A DNA stretch of 12,139 bases, taken from positions 1-12,139 of the forward strand of contig CAMWSZ010000038.1 of assembly GCA_947177005.1 (NCBI GenBank), given 5' to 3'. Under the pieces are notes generated by a model. The model did not search any database. It had not been told where the DNA came from and worked only from the letters and a program-made list of their open reading frames with translations. Of the stretch, positions 1-6,541 are shown in pieces. The stretch is from an uncultured Clostridia bacterium. GTDB taxonomy: Bacteria > Bacillota > Clostridia > Oscillospirales > Oscillospiraceae. Position 1 is the first letter of the stretch; each line of letters begins with the position of its first letter. Made by a program: the position numbers and the translations under genes.

Positions 1-1194
1 ATCGTCCACACCGGCGACTTCAAGATCGACTCCACCCCCATTGACGGCGAGGTCATCGACCTGGGCCGCTTCGGCGAGCTGGGCCGCGAGGGCGTGCTGG
101 CGCTGCTGGCCGACTCCACCAACGTGGAGCGGCCCGGGTATACCATGAGCGAAAAGATCGTGGGCAAAACCTTTGACCGCATTTTCCCCGGCTGCAAAGA
201 GCGAATCATCGTCACCACCTTCGCCTCCAACGTCCACCGGATCCAGCAGGTCATCGACGCCGCCGCCGCCTGCGGACGGAAGGTGGCTGTGTCGGGACGG
301 AGCATGGAGAATATCATGCGGCTGTCCGTGGAATTAGGCTACATGAAGCTGCCGAAAAACACGCTGGCGGACCTCAATAAAATCAGGTCCCTGCCTCTGG
401 ACAAACAGGTCATCGTGACCACCGGCAGTCAGGGCGAGGAGATGAGCGCCCTGTACCGCATGGCCTTCTCCCAGCACCGGCAGATCGACATCGGGCCGGG
501 AGACCGGGTGATCATTTCGGCCAGCGCGATTCCCGGAAACGAGAAAACCATAGGGCGTGTCATCAATGAGCTGTTCCGGAAGGGCGTGGACGTGGTCTAC
601 GACAAATCGGACCCGCTGCATGTGTCCGGACATGCCTGTCAGGAGGAGCTGAAAATCATCCATGCCCTGACCCGGCCCAGATTTTTCATCCCCCTCCACG
701 GGGAACAGAAAATGCTCCGGCGTCATGTGGAGCTGGCAATGGAAATGGGTATGGACCGCAGGAATATTGTGCTGCCCGATATCGGCAATGTGATTGAGAT
801 TACCGGCAAAAACATCAAGGTCGCGGAGGCCCCGGCGCCGTCCGGGTCCGTGCTGGTGGACGGAAACGGCGTAGGCGATGTGGGCGCGGTGGTGCTGCGG
901 GACCGGAAAATCCTCGCCGAGGACGGTATGGTGGTAGTGATCCTGAATATCGTCAGCGGCCAGCTCCACAGCGAACCGGAAATTATTACCCGCGGTTTTA
1001 TCTATGTCAAGGAATCCGAAGAGTTGATGCGGGAACTGAAGGAGGTCGCCGGCAGCGCCGCCCTGACCGCCATGGGGAAAAACAGCCGCGATATGGGAGA
1101 GCTGCGCAGTGCGGTGAAGTCCGCTGTGAACGGCTACCTCTTTAAAAATACCAAGCGGAGTCCCATGGTCATACCCGTGGTAAACAAAATCTGA
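1..1194 (+). CDS. rnj: Ribonuclease J, C-terminal part (5' end outside window)
   Basis: Metallo-beta-lactamase/beta-CASP ribonuclease that degrades and matures RNA by 5'-3' exo- and endonuclease action in the cytoplasm. The open frame runs from base 1 with no start, so only the last 397 codons are present. Visible landmarks, numbered by codon from base 1: HTGDFK (codons 3-8, Asp6 a metal ligand), LLADSTN, the beta-CASP motif SGHA (His211) and FIPLHGE (His233). The 22-residue spacing between these two histidines equals that of His368 and His390 in B. subtilis RNase J1. A C-terminal domain follows from about codon 275, with the typical GVGDVGAVVLRDRK stretch. The missing part should hold the HxHxDH motif. 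A bidirectional hairpin follows. Family assignment is firm; J1 versus J2 type cannot be decided from this part. Confidence 0.96.
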   Translation: MVHTGDFKIDSTPIDGEVIDLGRFGELGREGVLALLADSTNVERPGYTMSEKIVGKTFDRIFPGCKERIIVTTFASNVHRIQQVIDAAAACGRKVAVSGRSMENIMRLSVELGYMKLPKNTLADLNKIRSLPLDKQVIVTTGSQGEEMSALYRMAFSQHRQIDIGPGDRVIISASAIPGNEKTIGRVINELFRKGVDVVYDKSDPLHVSGHACQEELKIIHALTRPRFFIPLHGEQKMLRRHVELAMEMGMDRRNIVLPDIGNVIEITGKNIKVAEAPAPSGSVLVDGNGVGDVGAVVLRDRKILAEDGMVVVILNIVSGQLHSEPEIITRGFIYVKESEELMRELKEVAGSAALTAMGKNSRDMGELRSAVKSAVNGYLFKNTKRSPMVIPVVNKI

Positions 1195-1250
1195 TACTGT
1201 TTCTCAATGAAAATTTGTTGCCGGGCAGAAATCCGGAATTTGAATAAAAA

Positions 1251-1280
1251 CAGCGCCCCGATAAGCTCATCGGGGCGCTG
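1251..1280. terminator. Bidirectional intrinsic terminator
   Basis: A perfect 12-bp stem (CAGCGCCCCGAT / ATCGGGGCGCTG) with a 6-base loop sits between the converging RNase J and thioesterase genes. On the minus strand it is followed by TTTTTATTCA, a good T-tract. On the plus strand the tail is CTTTAAT, which is weaker. It probably ends both transcripts. Confidence 0.88.
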
Positions 1281-1282
1281 CT

Positions 1283-2020
1283 TTAATCATAGAACCAGAC
1301 AAAGGCGTGGCTTACAGTGCCGTCACCGCTTTGCAGTTCGACCTGATGCCTGCCGCCGGGCGTGACGCCGTAGAGGCAGCGGAATTTTGTGCCCGGCAGC
1401 ATCTGACGCCGGAAGACGATGTCCACCGTGGACGGGAGCGGGGCACGGACAACGTCCTCCGGGAGCGCTTCCAGAGCGTACTCCAGATAGCGGATATTGT
1501 TCATGTGTCCATTGGTGTCGATGTCCCGGCGGCCTACGGTGCCCACATAAGCTTCGCAGGCGTTGTCCAGGCTCTTGCCTCTGGTGGGGAGGGGGGTGTC
1601 AAAGACGGCCTTGTCCAGCAAGTCAAAGGCATTGCGCACCTCATCCGTAATACGGGAGACATGGCCGGTTTTTGCGTTTACCAGCAGCCAGACGGCGGAC
1701 GCTTGGGCGCATAAAACGTCCTGATGATAGACCAGAAATTCGCGGGACGATTGGAAACCCTGCATCGCCCGGGGCCAGGTCCGAACGGTAAGGGAGCCGC
1801 GCCATTCAGGACGCTTGAGCAGCTGGAGCCTCCAGGATGCCAGAATCCAGCAGACGCCTTTTTCCGGGATGTCCTTGATGCCATAGCCGCGGTCGTCGGC
1901 GGCGATGCACGCCGCCTCTTGCAGAATCCGCGCCAGCCCCTGATGACCCAGACGCCCGTCAAAGCCTAGATCTCCGTAGGTAATGGGGTATTCATGAATG
2001 GTAATAGGGTCGGACGTAAT
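1283..2020 (-). CDS. Acyl-ACP thioesterase (FatA-like), start codon uncertain
   Basis: Hydrolyses acyl-acyl carrier protein to free fatty acid in the cytoplasm (PF01643-type, tandem hotdog fold). Read from about 2020 the frame gives about 245 residues, the normal family length. The N-terminal hotdog begins ITIHEYPITYGDLGFDGRLG and continues through ILQEAA and RPEW. The C-terminal hotdog carries DTNGHMNNIRYLEYAL, in which the Asn and His match the catalytic pair of plant and bacterial FatA/FatB. The first in-frame ATG lies at 1765, in the middle of the first domain, and cannot be the start. Between the upstream in-frame stop (near 2107) and 2020 there is no ATG, GTG or TTG. ATT at 2018-2020 is used here as the best boundary. 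An out-of-frame GTG at 2023-2025 lies just upstream, so a one-base deletion at the start is possible. The family is confident; expression is uncertain. Confidence 0.85.
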   Translation of the reverse strand: MTSDPITIHEYPITYGDLGFDGRLGHQGLARILQEAACIAADDRGYGIKDIPEKGVCWILASWRLQLLKRPEWRGSLTVRTWPRAMQGFQSSREFLVYHQDVLCAQASAVWLLVNAKTGHVSRITDEVRNAFDLLDKAVFDTPLPTRGKSLDNACEAYVGTVGRRDIDTNGHMNNIRYLEYALEALPEDVVRAPLPSTVDIVFRRQMLPGTKFRCLYGVTPGGRHQVELQSGDGTVSHAFVWFYD

Positions 2021-2057
2021 ATCACGCTTCTTTCTTGGAGAAAATTTTTCTAAGAAA

Positions 2058-2066
2058 AGAATACCA
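2058..2066 (-). promoter_or_regulatory. Possible extended -10 element for the thioesterase
   Basis: On the minus strand TGGTATTCT resembles an extended -10 (TGnTATAAT). No convincing -35 lies 17 bases upstream. It would start transcription about 30 bases before the coding region. The remaining intergenic DNA up to the MerR promoter (about 2067-2209) holds only short palindromes: TTTTGCAAAA at 2092-2101, GGACCGGTCC at 2112-2121 and GGGCA-GTAT-TGCCC at 2141-2154. Confidence 0.3.
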
Positions 2067-2209
2067 CAAAACCGGCAAAATAGAAAGGGCGTTTTGCAAA
2101 ATTTTTAGGCGGGACCGGTCCGGCCGTCCGCTGAACATATGGGCAGTATTGCCCAAACCTTCCTCCTGCCGGAACGTTGGATTTCTGCAAAAAAAGTCCT
2201 AAAAAACTA

Positions 2210-2240
2210 TTGACTTTCCGCCAGCCGGAAGGTATACAAT
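2210..2240 (+). promoter_or_regulatory. MerR-type promoter with 19-base spacer and dyad operator
   Basis: TTGACT (2210-2215) and TACAAT (2235-2240) are separated by 19 bases, the over-long spacing that MerR regulators correct by DNA distortion. The spacer region is a 21-base imperfect dyad centred on 2223 (2213-2233; 8 of 10 pairs match, core TTTCCG / CGGAAG-type arms). It lies just before the MerR gene, so it is probably the site of autoregulation. A weaker alternative -10, TATACA at 2233-2238, would give a 17-base spacer. Confidence 0.8.
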
Positions 2241-2266
2241 ACAAGGGTAAAGAGAAGGTGACGCAC

Positions 2267-2917
2267 ATGAAAATCAATGAGGTGGAGGCCCTTGTGGGGA
2301 TCACCAAAAAGAATATCCGGTTCTATGAGGAAAAGGGCCTGCTCTCACCCAGACGCAACAGCGACAACGGTTATCGTGACTACGGCGAGGCCGAGGTGGA
2401 AACCCTGAAGCAAATTAAGCTGATGCGGAAACTGGGCGTGCCAATTGAGGATATCCGGAAGATGCTGGAGGGCGGGCAGACCGTCGGCGACGGGATGCGG
2501 CGGCATCTGGTCACGCTGGAGCGGGAGCGTCAAAACATTGACGAGGCCGTGCGGCTGTGTACGCTGCTCCAGAAACGCCAGGAGCTGCTGGGTGAACTGA
2601 ATGCGGAGCAGGTGCTGGAGGAAATGGAACAGCTGGAGCATACCGGCACCACGTTCCAGAACAAGCAGAAACAGGATATCCGTGTGCGCTACGTGGCTCC
2701 GGTAGCGGTTTCGGTCCTGCTGGTGGCGCTGATGTCTGTCGTGACCGGCGTAATGGTCTGGGGCTTCTATATAGCCCCCCAGGACGCCCCGCCGCTGCCG
2801 CTGGTGCTGTTCATGATCTCGGTCCCGCTGCTGATTATGACAGGCGTGCTGCTGGCGCTGGCCCAAAGAATCAAGGAGATCGGGAAAGGAGAGGTGGATG
2901 ATGCAAAACAATACTAA
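2267..2917 (+). CDS. MerR-family regulator with C-terminal membrane helices
   Basis: A 216-residue transcription regulator. Residues 1-70 form the MerR winged helix-turn-helix (KINEVEALVGITKKNIRFYE, then EKGLLSPRR and NGYRDYGEAEVETL). Residues 75-125 are charged and helical, as in the MerR dimerisation coiled coil. Instead of a metal- or drug-binding domain, two hydrophobic helices follow (about 143-169 and 178-199), so the protein is probably membrane-tethered. It ends in the tail QRIKEIGKGEVDDAKQY, shared with the next two proteins. The chosen ATG follows GAAGGTG by 6 bases; an upstream in-frame ATG at 2177 lies before the promoter and is rejected. The gene is first in a four-gene operon and overlaps the next gene. 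The signal it senses is unknown; having membrane proteins in the same operon suggests an envelope or membrane signal (inference). Confidence 0.9.
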   Translation: MKINEVEALVGITKKNIRFYEEKGLLSPRRNSDNGYRDYGEAEVETLKQIKLMRKLGVPIEDIRKMLEGGQTVGDGMRRHLVTLERERQNIDEAVRLCTLLQKRQELLGELNAEQVLEEMEQLEHTGTTFQNKQKQDIRVRYVAPVAVSVLLVALMSVVTGVMVWGFYIAPQDAPPLPLVLFMISVPLLIMTGVLLALAQRIKEIGKGEVDDAKQY

Positions 2918-3155
2918 GAAGAAAATCGCACCGGTTATCATTACCATTCTTGTCCTGCTGTATGCAGGACCGCTGGTTGTCATGCTGGCGGCGGCTGCCA
3001 TTGAACTGGCGGGAAGCGGTGCGGGGGAGATTTCGGTGTTCTTACTGCTTTACGCGGCGGTTGGCGGCGCGGTGGTGACCGGCATTCTGCTGGCACTGGC
3101 CCAGCGGCTGCGGGAAATTGACGGAAAGGAGGAGGAAGATGCCAAAAAATACTGA
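2898..3155 (+). CDS. Small two-helix membrane protein, MerR operon gene 2
   Basis: A hypothetical protein of 85 residues, or 84 if the second of two adjacent ATGs (2901) is used. AGGAG at 2887-2891 suits either start. A short basic N-terminus (NNTKKK) is followed by two hydrophobic helices (about 10-37 and 45-68) and the tail GILLALAQRLREIDGKEEEDAKKY. That tail closely matches the end of the MerR protein (GVLLALAQRIKEIGKGEVDDAKQY), which suggests the second helix and tail arose by duplication. The gene starts inside the last codons of merR and its own last codons contain the start of the next gene. No enzymatic motif is seen. It may be a partner or modulator of the membrane part of the regulator (inference). 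Confidence 0.82.
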   Translation: MMQNNTKKKIAPVIITILVLLYAGPLVVMLAAAAIELAGSGAGEISVFLLLYAAVGGAVVTGILLALAQRLREIDGKEEEDAKKY

Positions 3156-3399
3156 GCTGCAATTGCGGCAGAAAAAAGATGCGGTCCGGGGCGTACTGCT
3201 GTTTCTGCTGTTCCAGCTTGCCTGTGCGGCCTGTGCTGCCGCGCTGTGCTTTATTCCCGGACTGCCCGGCTGGGCCGTGATGCTGTTCGCGGTCCTGGCA
3301 GGAATCCCGCTTCTGATGGCAGTACCCGCTCTGGCGGTGCTCAAACAAAGATTTTATGAAATTCAAGGAGGAGAGTTAGATGCTGCTCGTCAATATTGA
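3139..3399 (+). CDS. Small two-helix membrane protein, MerR operon gene 3
   Basis: An 86-residue hypothetical membrane protein. The ATG at 3139 is chosen because AAAGGAGG ends 6 bases upstream; a longer reading from 3118 has no ribosome binding site. The N-terminus is basic (LRQKKDAVRG), followed by helices at about 19-39, rich in Ala and Cys, and 43-66. The tail LKQRFYEIQGGELDAARQY is a third copy of the one ending the two upstream proteins. It overlaps the preceding gene by 17 bases and the following YbjQ-type gene by 20 bases, so translation is probably coupled. Function is unknown; the shared tail and operon suggest it works with its two neighbours. Confidence 0.82.
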   Translation: MPKNTELQLRQKKDAVRGVLLFLLFQLACAACAAALCFIPGLPGWAVMLFAVLAGIPLLMAVPALAVLKQRFYEIQGGELDAARQY

Positions 3400-3691
3400 C
3401 CATATCCCGGGCCGGGAATTGGAGGCGCTGGGAATCGTAAAGGGGACTGTTGTGCAGTCGAAAAACTTCGGCAAGGACTTTATGGCCGGTATGAAAACAT
3501 TGGTTGGCGGCGAGATCGTCGGGTATACGGAGATGATTACGGAGGCCAGGCAGATCGCTACCAAACGCATGGTGGATGAGGCGGAACGCCTGGGCGCGGA
3601 TGCGGTCGTCAACGTCCGGTACGGCTCCTCGTCCGTGATGCAGGGCGCGGCGGAAGTGATCGCCTACGGCACTGCGGTGAAGTACCGGTAA
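3380..3691 (+). CDS. YbjQ/UPF0145 family protein
   Basis: A 103-residue protein of the YbjQ family (PF01906, once called putative heavy-metal-binding). Recognisable stretches are IPGRELEALGIVKGTVVQSKNFG near the start, GGEIVGYTEMITEARQIA in the middle, and RLGADAVVNVRYGSSSV towards the end. Members form small pentameric rings; the biochemical role is not established. AAGGAGG at 3365-3371 lies 8 bases before the ATG. The gene begins inside the last codons of the small membrane protein upstream and is last in the MerR-led operon. It lacks the shared C-terminal tail of the other three. A hairpin follows. No Cys or His metal cluster is visible, so metal binding should not be assumed. Confidence 0.93.
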   Translation: MLLVNIDHIPGRELEALGIVKGTVVQSKNFGKDFMAGMKTLVGGEIVGYTEMITEARQIATKRMVDEAERLGADAVVNVRYGSSSVMQGAAEVIAYGTAVKYR

Positions 3692-3698
3692 ACGGACG

Positions 3699-3728
3699 GA
3701 AAGCCTCCCTCAATTAAGGGGGGCTTTC
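3699..3728 (+). terminator. Probable terminator of the MerR operon
   Basis: A 12-bp stem with one G-T wobble (GAAAGCCTCCCT / AGGGGGGCTTTC) and a 6-base loop begins 7 bases after the ybjQ-type stop codon. The tail (AGCCTGC) is not T-rich, so termination may be partial or factor-assisted. Confidence 0.6.
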
Positions 3729-3759
3729 AGCCTGCAACCGGGAATCCTCTGTCCAGATA

Positions 3760-3788
3760 TTGAAAACGGGTCCGGTTTATGATAAAAT
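3760..3788 (+). promoter_or_regulatory. Sigma-A promoter for the deacetylase gene
   Basis: TTGAAA (3760-3765), a 17-base spacer and TAAAAT (3783-3788). Transcription would start near 3795, which rules out an upstream in-frame ATG at 3779 and supports the ATG at 3824. Confidence 0.7.
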
Positions 3789-3823
3789 GGTCCAACACCG
3801 AAATTCTGAGCATGGAGAGCAAC

Positions 3824-5644
3824 ATGAAACGTAGCATCAAAAAATTACTGGGCATTGCCGCCGCGCTGCTGCTGGCGCTGGCTGTCTATGCCGCCATGAA
3901 TATGCTGATCGACCCCTTCGGCCTGTTTGGCGACCCGGTCTTCAACTGGTACGGCTACAACGAGACGAACAACCCCCAGATGGCGAAAATTGCCTGGCTG
4001 GAGAAATACGGCGGCGGGTTTGACTCCTATGTCATCGGTTCCCCCTGCGCCTCCTCATTGAACGCCGGCGAGCTGAATGAATATCTGGACGCCAGTTTTT
4101 ACAATCTGTTTACTTACAGCAGCAGCATGAAGGATTACCGGGACTATACAGTCTATCTCCTGAACAATCATACGGTTAAAAATCTGGTGCTGAACCTGAA
4201 TCTCAGCGAGGCGGGCGTCCCGGATTCCGGGGACGGTGATATCCACTACAGGAAGCACGCAAAGGTCACCGGAGAAAATCCCGCGCTGTTTTATATGAGG
4301 TACGCCTTTTGCAGTCCCCGGTACGCGATTGATAAGGTATGGTCCTGTTTTCAGGACACGCTCCTGCCCCAGACCTTCGATCTGTTCGATGCGGCCACCG
4401 GCTGTTATGACCGGCGGATAGAAAATGTGGAGAAAATCGGGGACCCGGCTGTCTATTTGGAGGAACATGCCGGTGCTTTCGAGTATTACGGCGGCCCCTC
4501 CGTGCAGGAATTGCCCTGCCTTGACGAATGTATCCAATACCTGACGGAAATCCGTGATCTGTGCAGGGAAAAGGGGGTAAATCTGCTCGTTCTTTGTACC
4601 CCCGTATATATTACCCAGCTGGAGGCGTATGGTACGGAGGCGCTGGCGCGGTACAAAACCGCGCTGGCACAGACGGTAGATTTCTGGGATTTCAGCAGTA
4701 CCTCCCTCTCCTGCGACAGCCGCTATTTTTATGACACTTTTCATTTCCGCGACGCTGTGGGGACAATGGTTCTGGCGGAGGTCTTTGGAAACGATGCGGT
4801 TTACCGCCCCGACGGTTTCGGGACCCTAATTACCGCCGGGAACAATAAGGAAGCCTCCCGGCTGCCTCAGCAGGACGAACACCATACGCAGGACGTGCCG
4901 GTTTTGATGTACCACCACTTCAGCGAGGACACGGAGGGTGCTGTCAAACCGGAGGAGCTGGAGTCCCATTTGCAGGCACTGTCCGGGGCCGGATATACGC
5001 CCGTTTTTTTCCAGGATCTGATTGATTACGTCTATCACGGCATCAATCTGCCGGAAAAACCGGTCTGCATTACCTTCGACGACGGCTACCTCAGCAACTA
5101 TGAAATTGCTTGGCCGCTGCTGGAGCTCTACGGCATGAAAGCGACGATTTTTGCAATCGGCTGTTCCGTGGGCCATGAGGAATTCTATAAGGATACCGAA
5201 TTCCGGCTGACGCCCCATTTCAGCTACGGGCAGGCGCGGGAAATGACGGCCTCCGGTGCAATTGACATCCAGTCCCATACCTACGACATGCACCAGTGGG
5301 AGGAATTTGAAACCGGAAATGAGATCCGTACCTCCGCGCTGCCCCTGCCGGGGGAAACGGAGGAGGCATACGCCGCCGCGCTGTCCGCCGACATGACCTT
5401 TTACAACCGGCTGCGCCAGCAGGAATTAAACGGGGATTTCTGTGCGCTGGCCTATCCGGGCGGATTTTATAATACGCTTACGGAGGTATTGATTCATGAG
5501 AACGGCATTCCGGTGACGCTGTCGATCAAGACGGACTGCCGGAACGTACTGGTCCGGGGACTGCCGCAGAGCCTGTATGCCCTGTGCCGCTGGAACGTCC
5601 CCGCGGGTATGACGGGGGAAGCGGTCGTCGCTATGATCCAGTGA
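3824..5644 (+). CDS. SGNH-like domain fused to NodB polysaccharide deacetylase
   Basis: A 606-residue envelope protein. Residues 1-28 form a basic start and one hydrophobic helix (signal anchor or signal peptide), so the rest lies outside the membrane. Residues about 30-330 resemble SGNH/DltD/AlgX-type acyl-transfer or esterase domains: DSYVIGSPCASS places Ser73 in the nucleophile position, and DTFHF (Asp304, His307) matches the DxxH block. After a linker, residues about 355-606 are a NodB-type polysaccharide deacetylase opening VPVLMYHHF, with TFDDGY (Asp419, Asp420), SHTYDMH (His485 and His490, the H-x4-H spacing of PgaB/IcaB) and YPGG (544-547). These give the Asp-His-His metal site and catalytic base. 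It probably removes N-acetyl groups from, and handles O-acyl groups on, an extracellular or wall glycan; the substrate is unknown. GGAGA at 3814-3818 precedes the ATG. It is transcribed alone. Confidence 0.87.
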   Translation: MKRSIKKLLGIAAALLLALAVYAAMNMLIDPFGLFGDPVFNWYGYNETNNPQMAKIAWLEKYGGGFDSYVIGSPCASSLNAGELNEYLDASFYNLFTYSSSMKDYRDYTVYLLNNHTVKNLVLNLNLSEAGVPDSGDGDIHYRKHAKVTGENPALFYMRYAFCSPRYAIDKVWSCFQDTLLPQTFDLFDAATGCYDRRIENVEKIGDPAVYLEEHAGAFEYYGGPSVQELPCLDECIQYLTEIRDLCREKGVNLLVLCTPVYITQLEAYGTEALARYKTALAQTVDFWDFSSTSLSCDSRYFYDTFHFRDAVGTMVLAEVFGNDAVYRPDGFGTLITAGNNKEASRLPQQDEHHTQDVPVLMYHHFSEDTEGAVKPEELESHLQALSGAGYTPVFFQDLIDYVYHGINLPEKPVCITFDDGYLSNYEIAWPLLELYGMKATIFAIGCSVGHEEFYKDTEFRLTPHFSYGQAREMTASGAIDIQSHTYDMHQWEEFETGNEIRTSALPLPGETEEAYAAALSADMTFYNRLRQQELNGDFCALAYPGGFYNTLTEVLIHENGIPVTLSIKTDCRNVLVRGLPQSLYALCRWNVPAGMTGEAVVAMIQ

Positions 5645-5704
5645 CCAGTCAGAACGGACCTGAAATGCTGTTCAGTAATAATTGTATATTCAGCTGCAAA
5701 AGCA

Positions 5705-5733
5705 CCCGCCCCTCATTGTACCAGAGGGGCGGG
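5705..5733. terminator. Bidirectional terminator between converging genes
   Basis: A perfect 10-bp GC stem (CCCGCCCCTC / GAGGGGCGGG) with a 9-base loop lies between the deacetylase gene (plus) and the DUF4230 gene (minus). The minus-strand tail TGCTTTTGC is moderately T-rich; the plus-strand tail is ATTGCTGTATTT. Confidence 0.75.
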
Positions 5734-5743
5734 ATTGCTGTAT

Positions 5744-6466
5744 TTACCGCGGTGATTGTTTGATTTCCAGTGTATATTCTTCGACTCCGGGAATCTTAGA
5801 TAAGAAATCCACTATAATGGACCGCGCCATTTTATCGGCGTTGTCAAGCAGTCCTCTATCGACGGCTTTATTTTCCATAATAACCTTTTGGCTGCTGATA
5901 AAATCATTATAATCTTCAAAGGTAACTTTATTGAAAAGCCCGTCATTGACTTCTAAAACCGTGATTGTTTCCTGCGGAATGTTATTATCTGTAATTTTGC
6001 TGGAAGGCAGAGTAATCAAAATAGTACGGGCATCTTCATCCACGTCAACCTCAATATTACTGAGATCTATTCCAGCCTTGATAACGCCGTCATATGTAAT
6101 AAGAAGACTTTTCGCGCTGAAGGGCATGTCCCAGCCAAAAATCCACGTTTGATTCTGTTCAACTCTATCTGCGTTTGTGTAGATGTATTGCTGAGTGACC
6201 AGCTCCTGAATAGAATTCAGCTCCGCTTTTAACTGATCGCTTGTGACTACAGGTACAGAATCTTTTATCAGTGAGTCATTTTGTTCCTGCTGTTCACGAA
6301 GGGCTTCAATAATTTTCCATTGCTGTTCGACTTGTTCCACGGACGCGGCTAACTGCTCTCTCAGCTCTTTTTGCTGGTTGTGAGCGTCAACAAGCAAATA
6401 TAATAAAATCACCACAGCAATCAAAACTAAAAGGTGTATACCATATTTTTTGCGGCCTTTTTCCAC
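5744..6466 (-). CDS. DUF4230 membrane-anchored protein
   Basis: About 240 residues matching the DUF4230 family (PF14014), of unknown function. After a basic N-terminus comes one hydrophobic helix (about residues 10-28), then a Gln/Glu-rich coiled coil (about 30-70), and then the DUF4230 core: VTSDQLKAELNSIQELVTQQY, FGWDMPFSAKSLLITYDGVIKAGIDL, and a C-terminal helical part. The topology suggests a single anchor with an extracytoplasmic domain. The start is ambiguous: AGAAGG lies 8 bases before a GTG (chosen) but only 2 bases before an in-frame TTG that would make it two residues longer. The coding DNA is clearly AT-richer than both flanks, with ATA, TTA and AAT codons common, which suggests recent acquisition. 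It has its own promoter and abuts a truncated SEDS gene. Confidence 0.9.
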   Translation of the reverse strand: MEKGRKKYGIHLLVLIAVVILLYLLVDAHNQQKELREQLAASVEQVEQQWKIIEALREQQEQNDSLIKDSVPVVTSDQLKAELNSIQELVTQQYIYTNADRVEQNQTWIFGWDMPFSAKSLLITYDGVIKAGIDLSNIEVDVDEDARTILITLPSSKITDNNIPQETITVLEVNDGLFNKVTFEDYNDFISSQKVIMENKAVDRGLLDNADKMARSIIVDFLSKIPGVEEYTLEIKQSPR

Positions 6467-6512
6467 TTTCAATACCTTCTTCTCTTACGGTATTATATTT
6501 TCCCTGCGAGGT

Positions 6513-6541
6513 ATTATAGCAAGTTTTTTTGTCTATTGCAA
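6513..6541 (-). promoter_or_regulatory. Sigma-A promoter for the DUF4230 gene
   Basis: On the minus strand, TTGCAA (6536-6541), a 17-base spacer and a perfect TATAAT (6513-6518). GGTATTATA (as read on plus) occurs at 6510-6518 and again at 6489-6497, so a second -10-like box lies 21 bases downstream. The -35 box sits exactly at the edge of the SEDS fragment. Confidence 0.82.

Noticed and set aside
1307..1969. Several plus-strand frames opposite the thioesterase
   Set aside because: The minus-strand frame gives a continuous family match over 245 residues, so the opposite frames are shadows.
2177..2266. 30-residue N-terminal extension of the MerR protein
   Set aside because: It would start upstream of the promoter, has no ribosome site, and the canonical MerR domain starts exactly at the ATG at 2267.
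2345..3001. Long minus-strand open frame of 218 codons
   Set aside because: It lies wholly opposite the MerR gene and gene 2; its His/Gln-rich composition is the antisense of coding DNA and it has no recognisable domain.
4055..4744. Minus-strand open frame of 229 codons opposite the SGNH domain
   Set aside because: Antisense shadow of a well-supported gene; no family resemblance and no ribosome site noted.
5645..5743. Mobile-element end or attachment site at the left edge of the AT-rich block
   Set aside because: Only a terminator hairpin was found; no direct repeat matches the right edge near 6541 and no recombinase is present.
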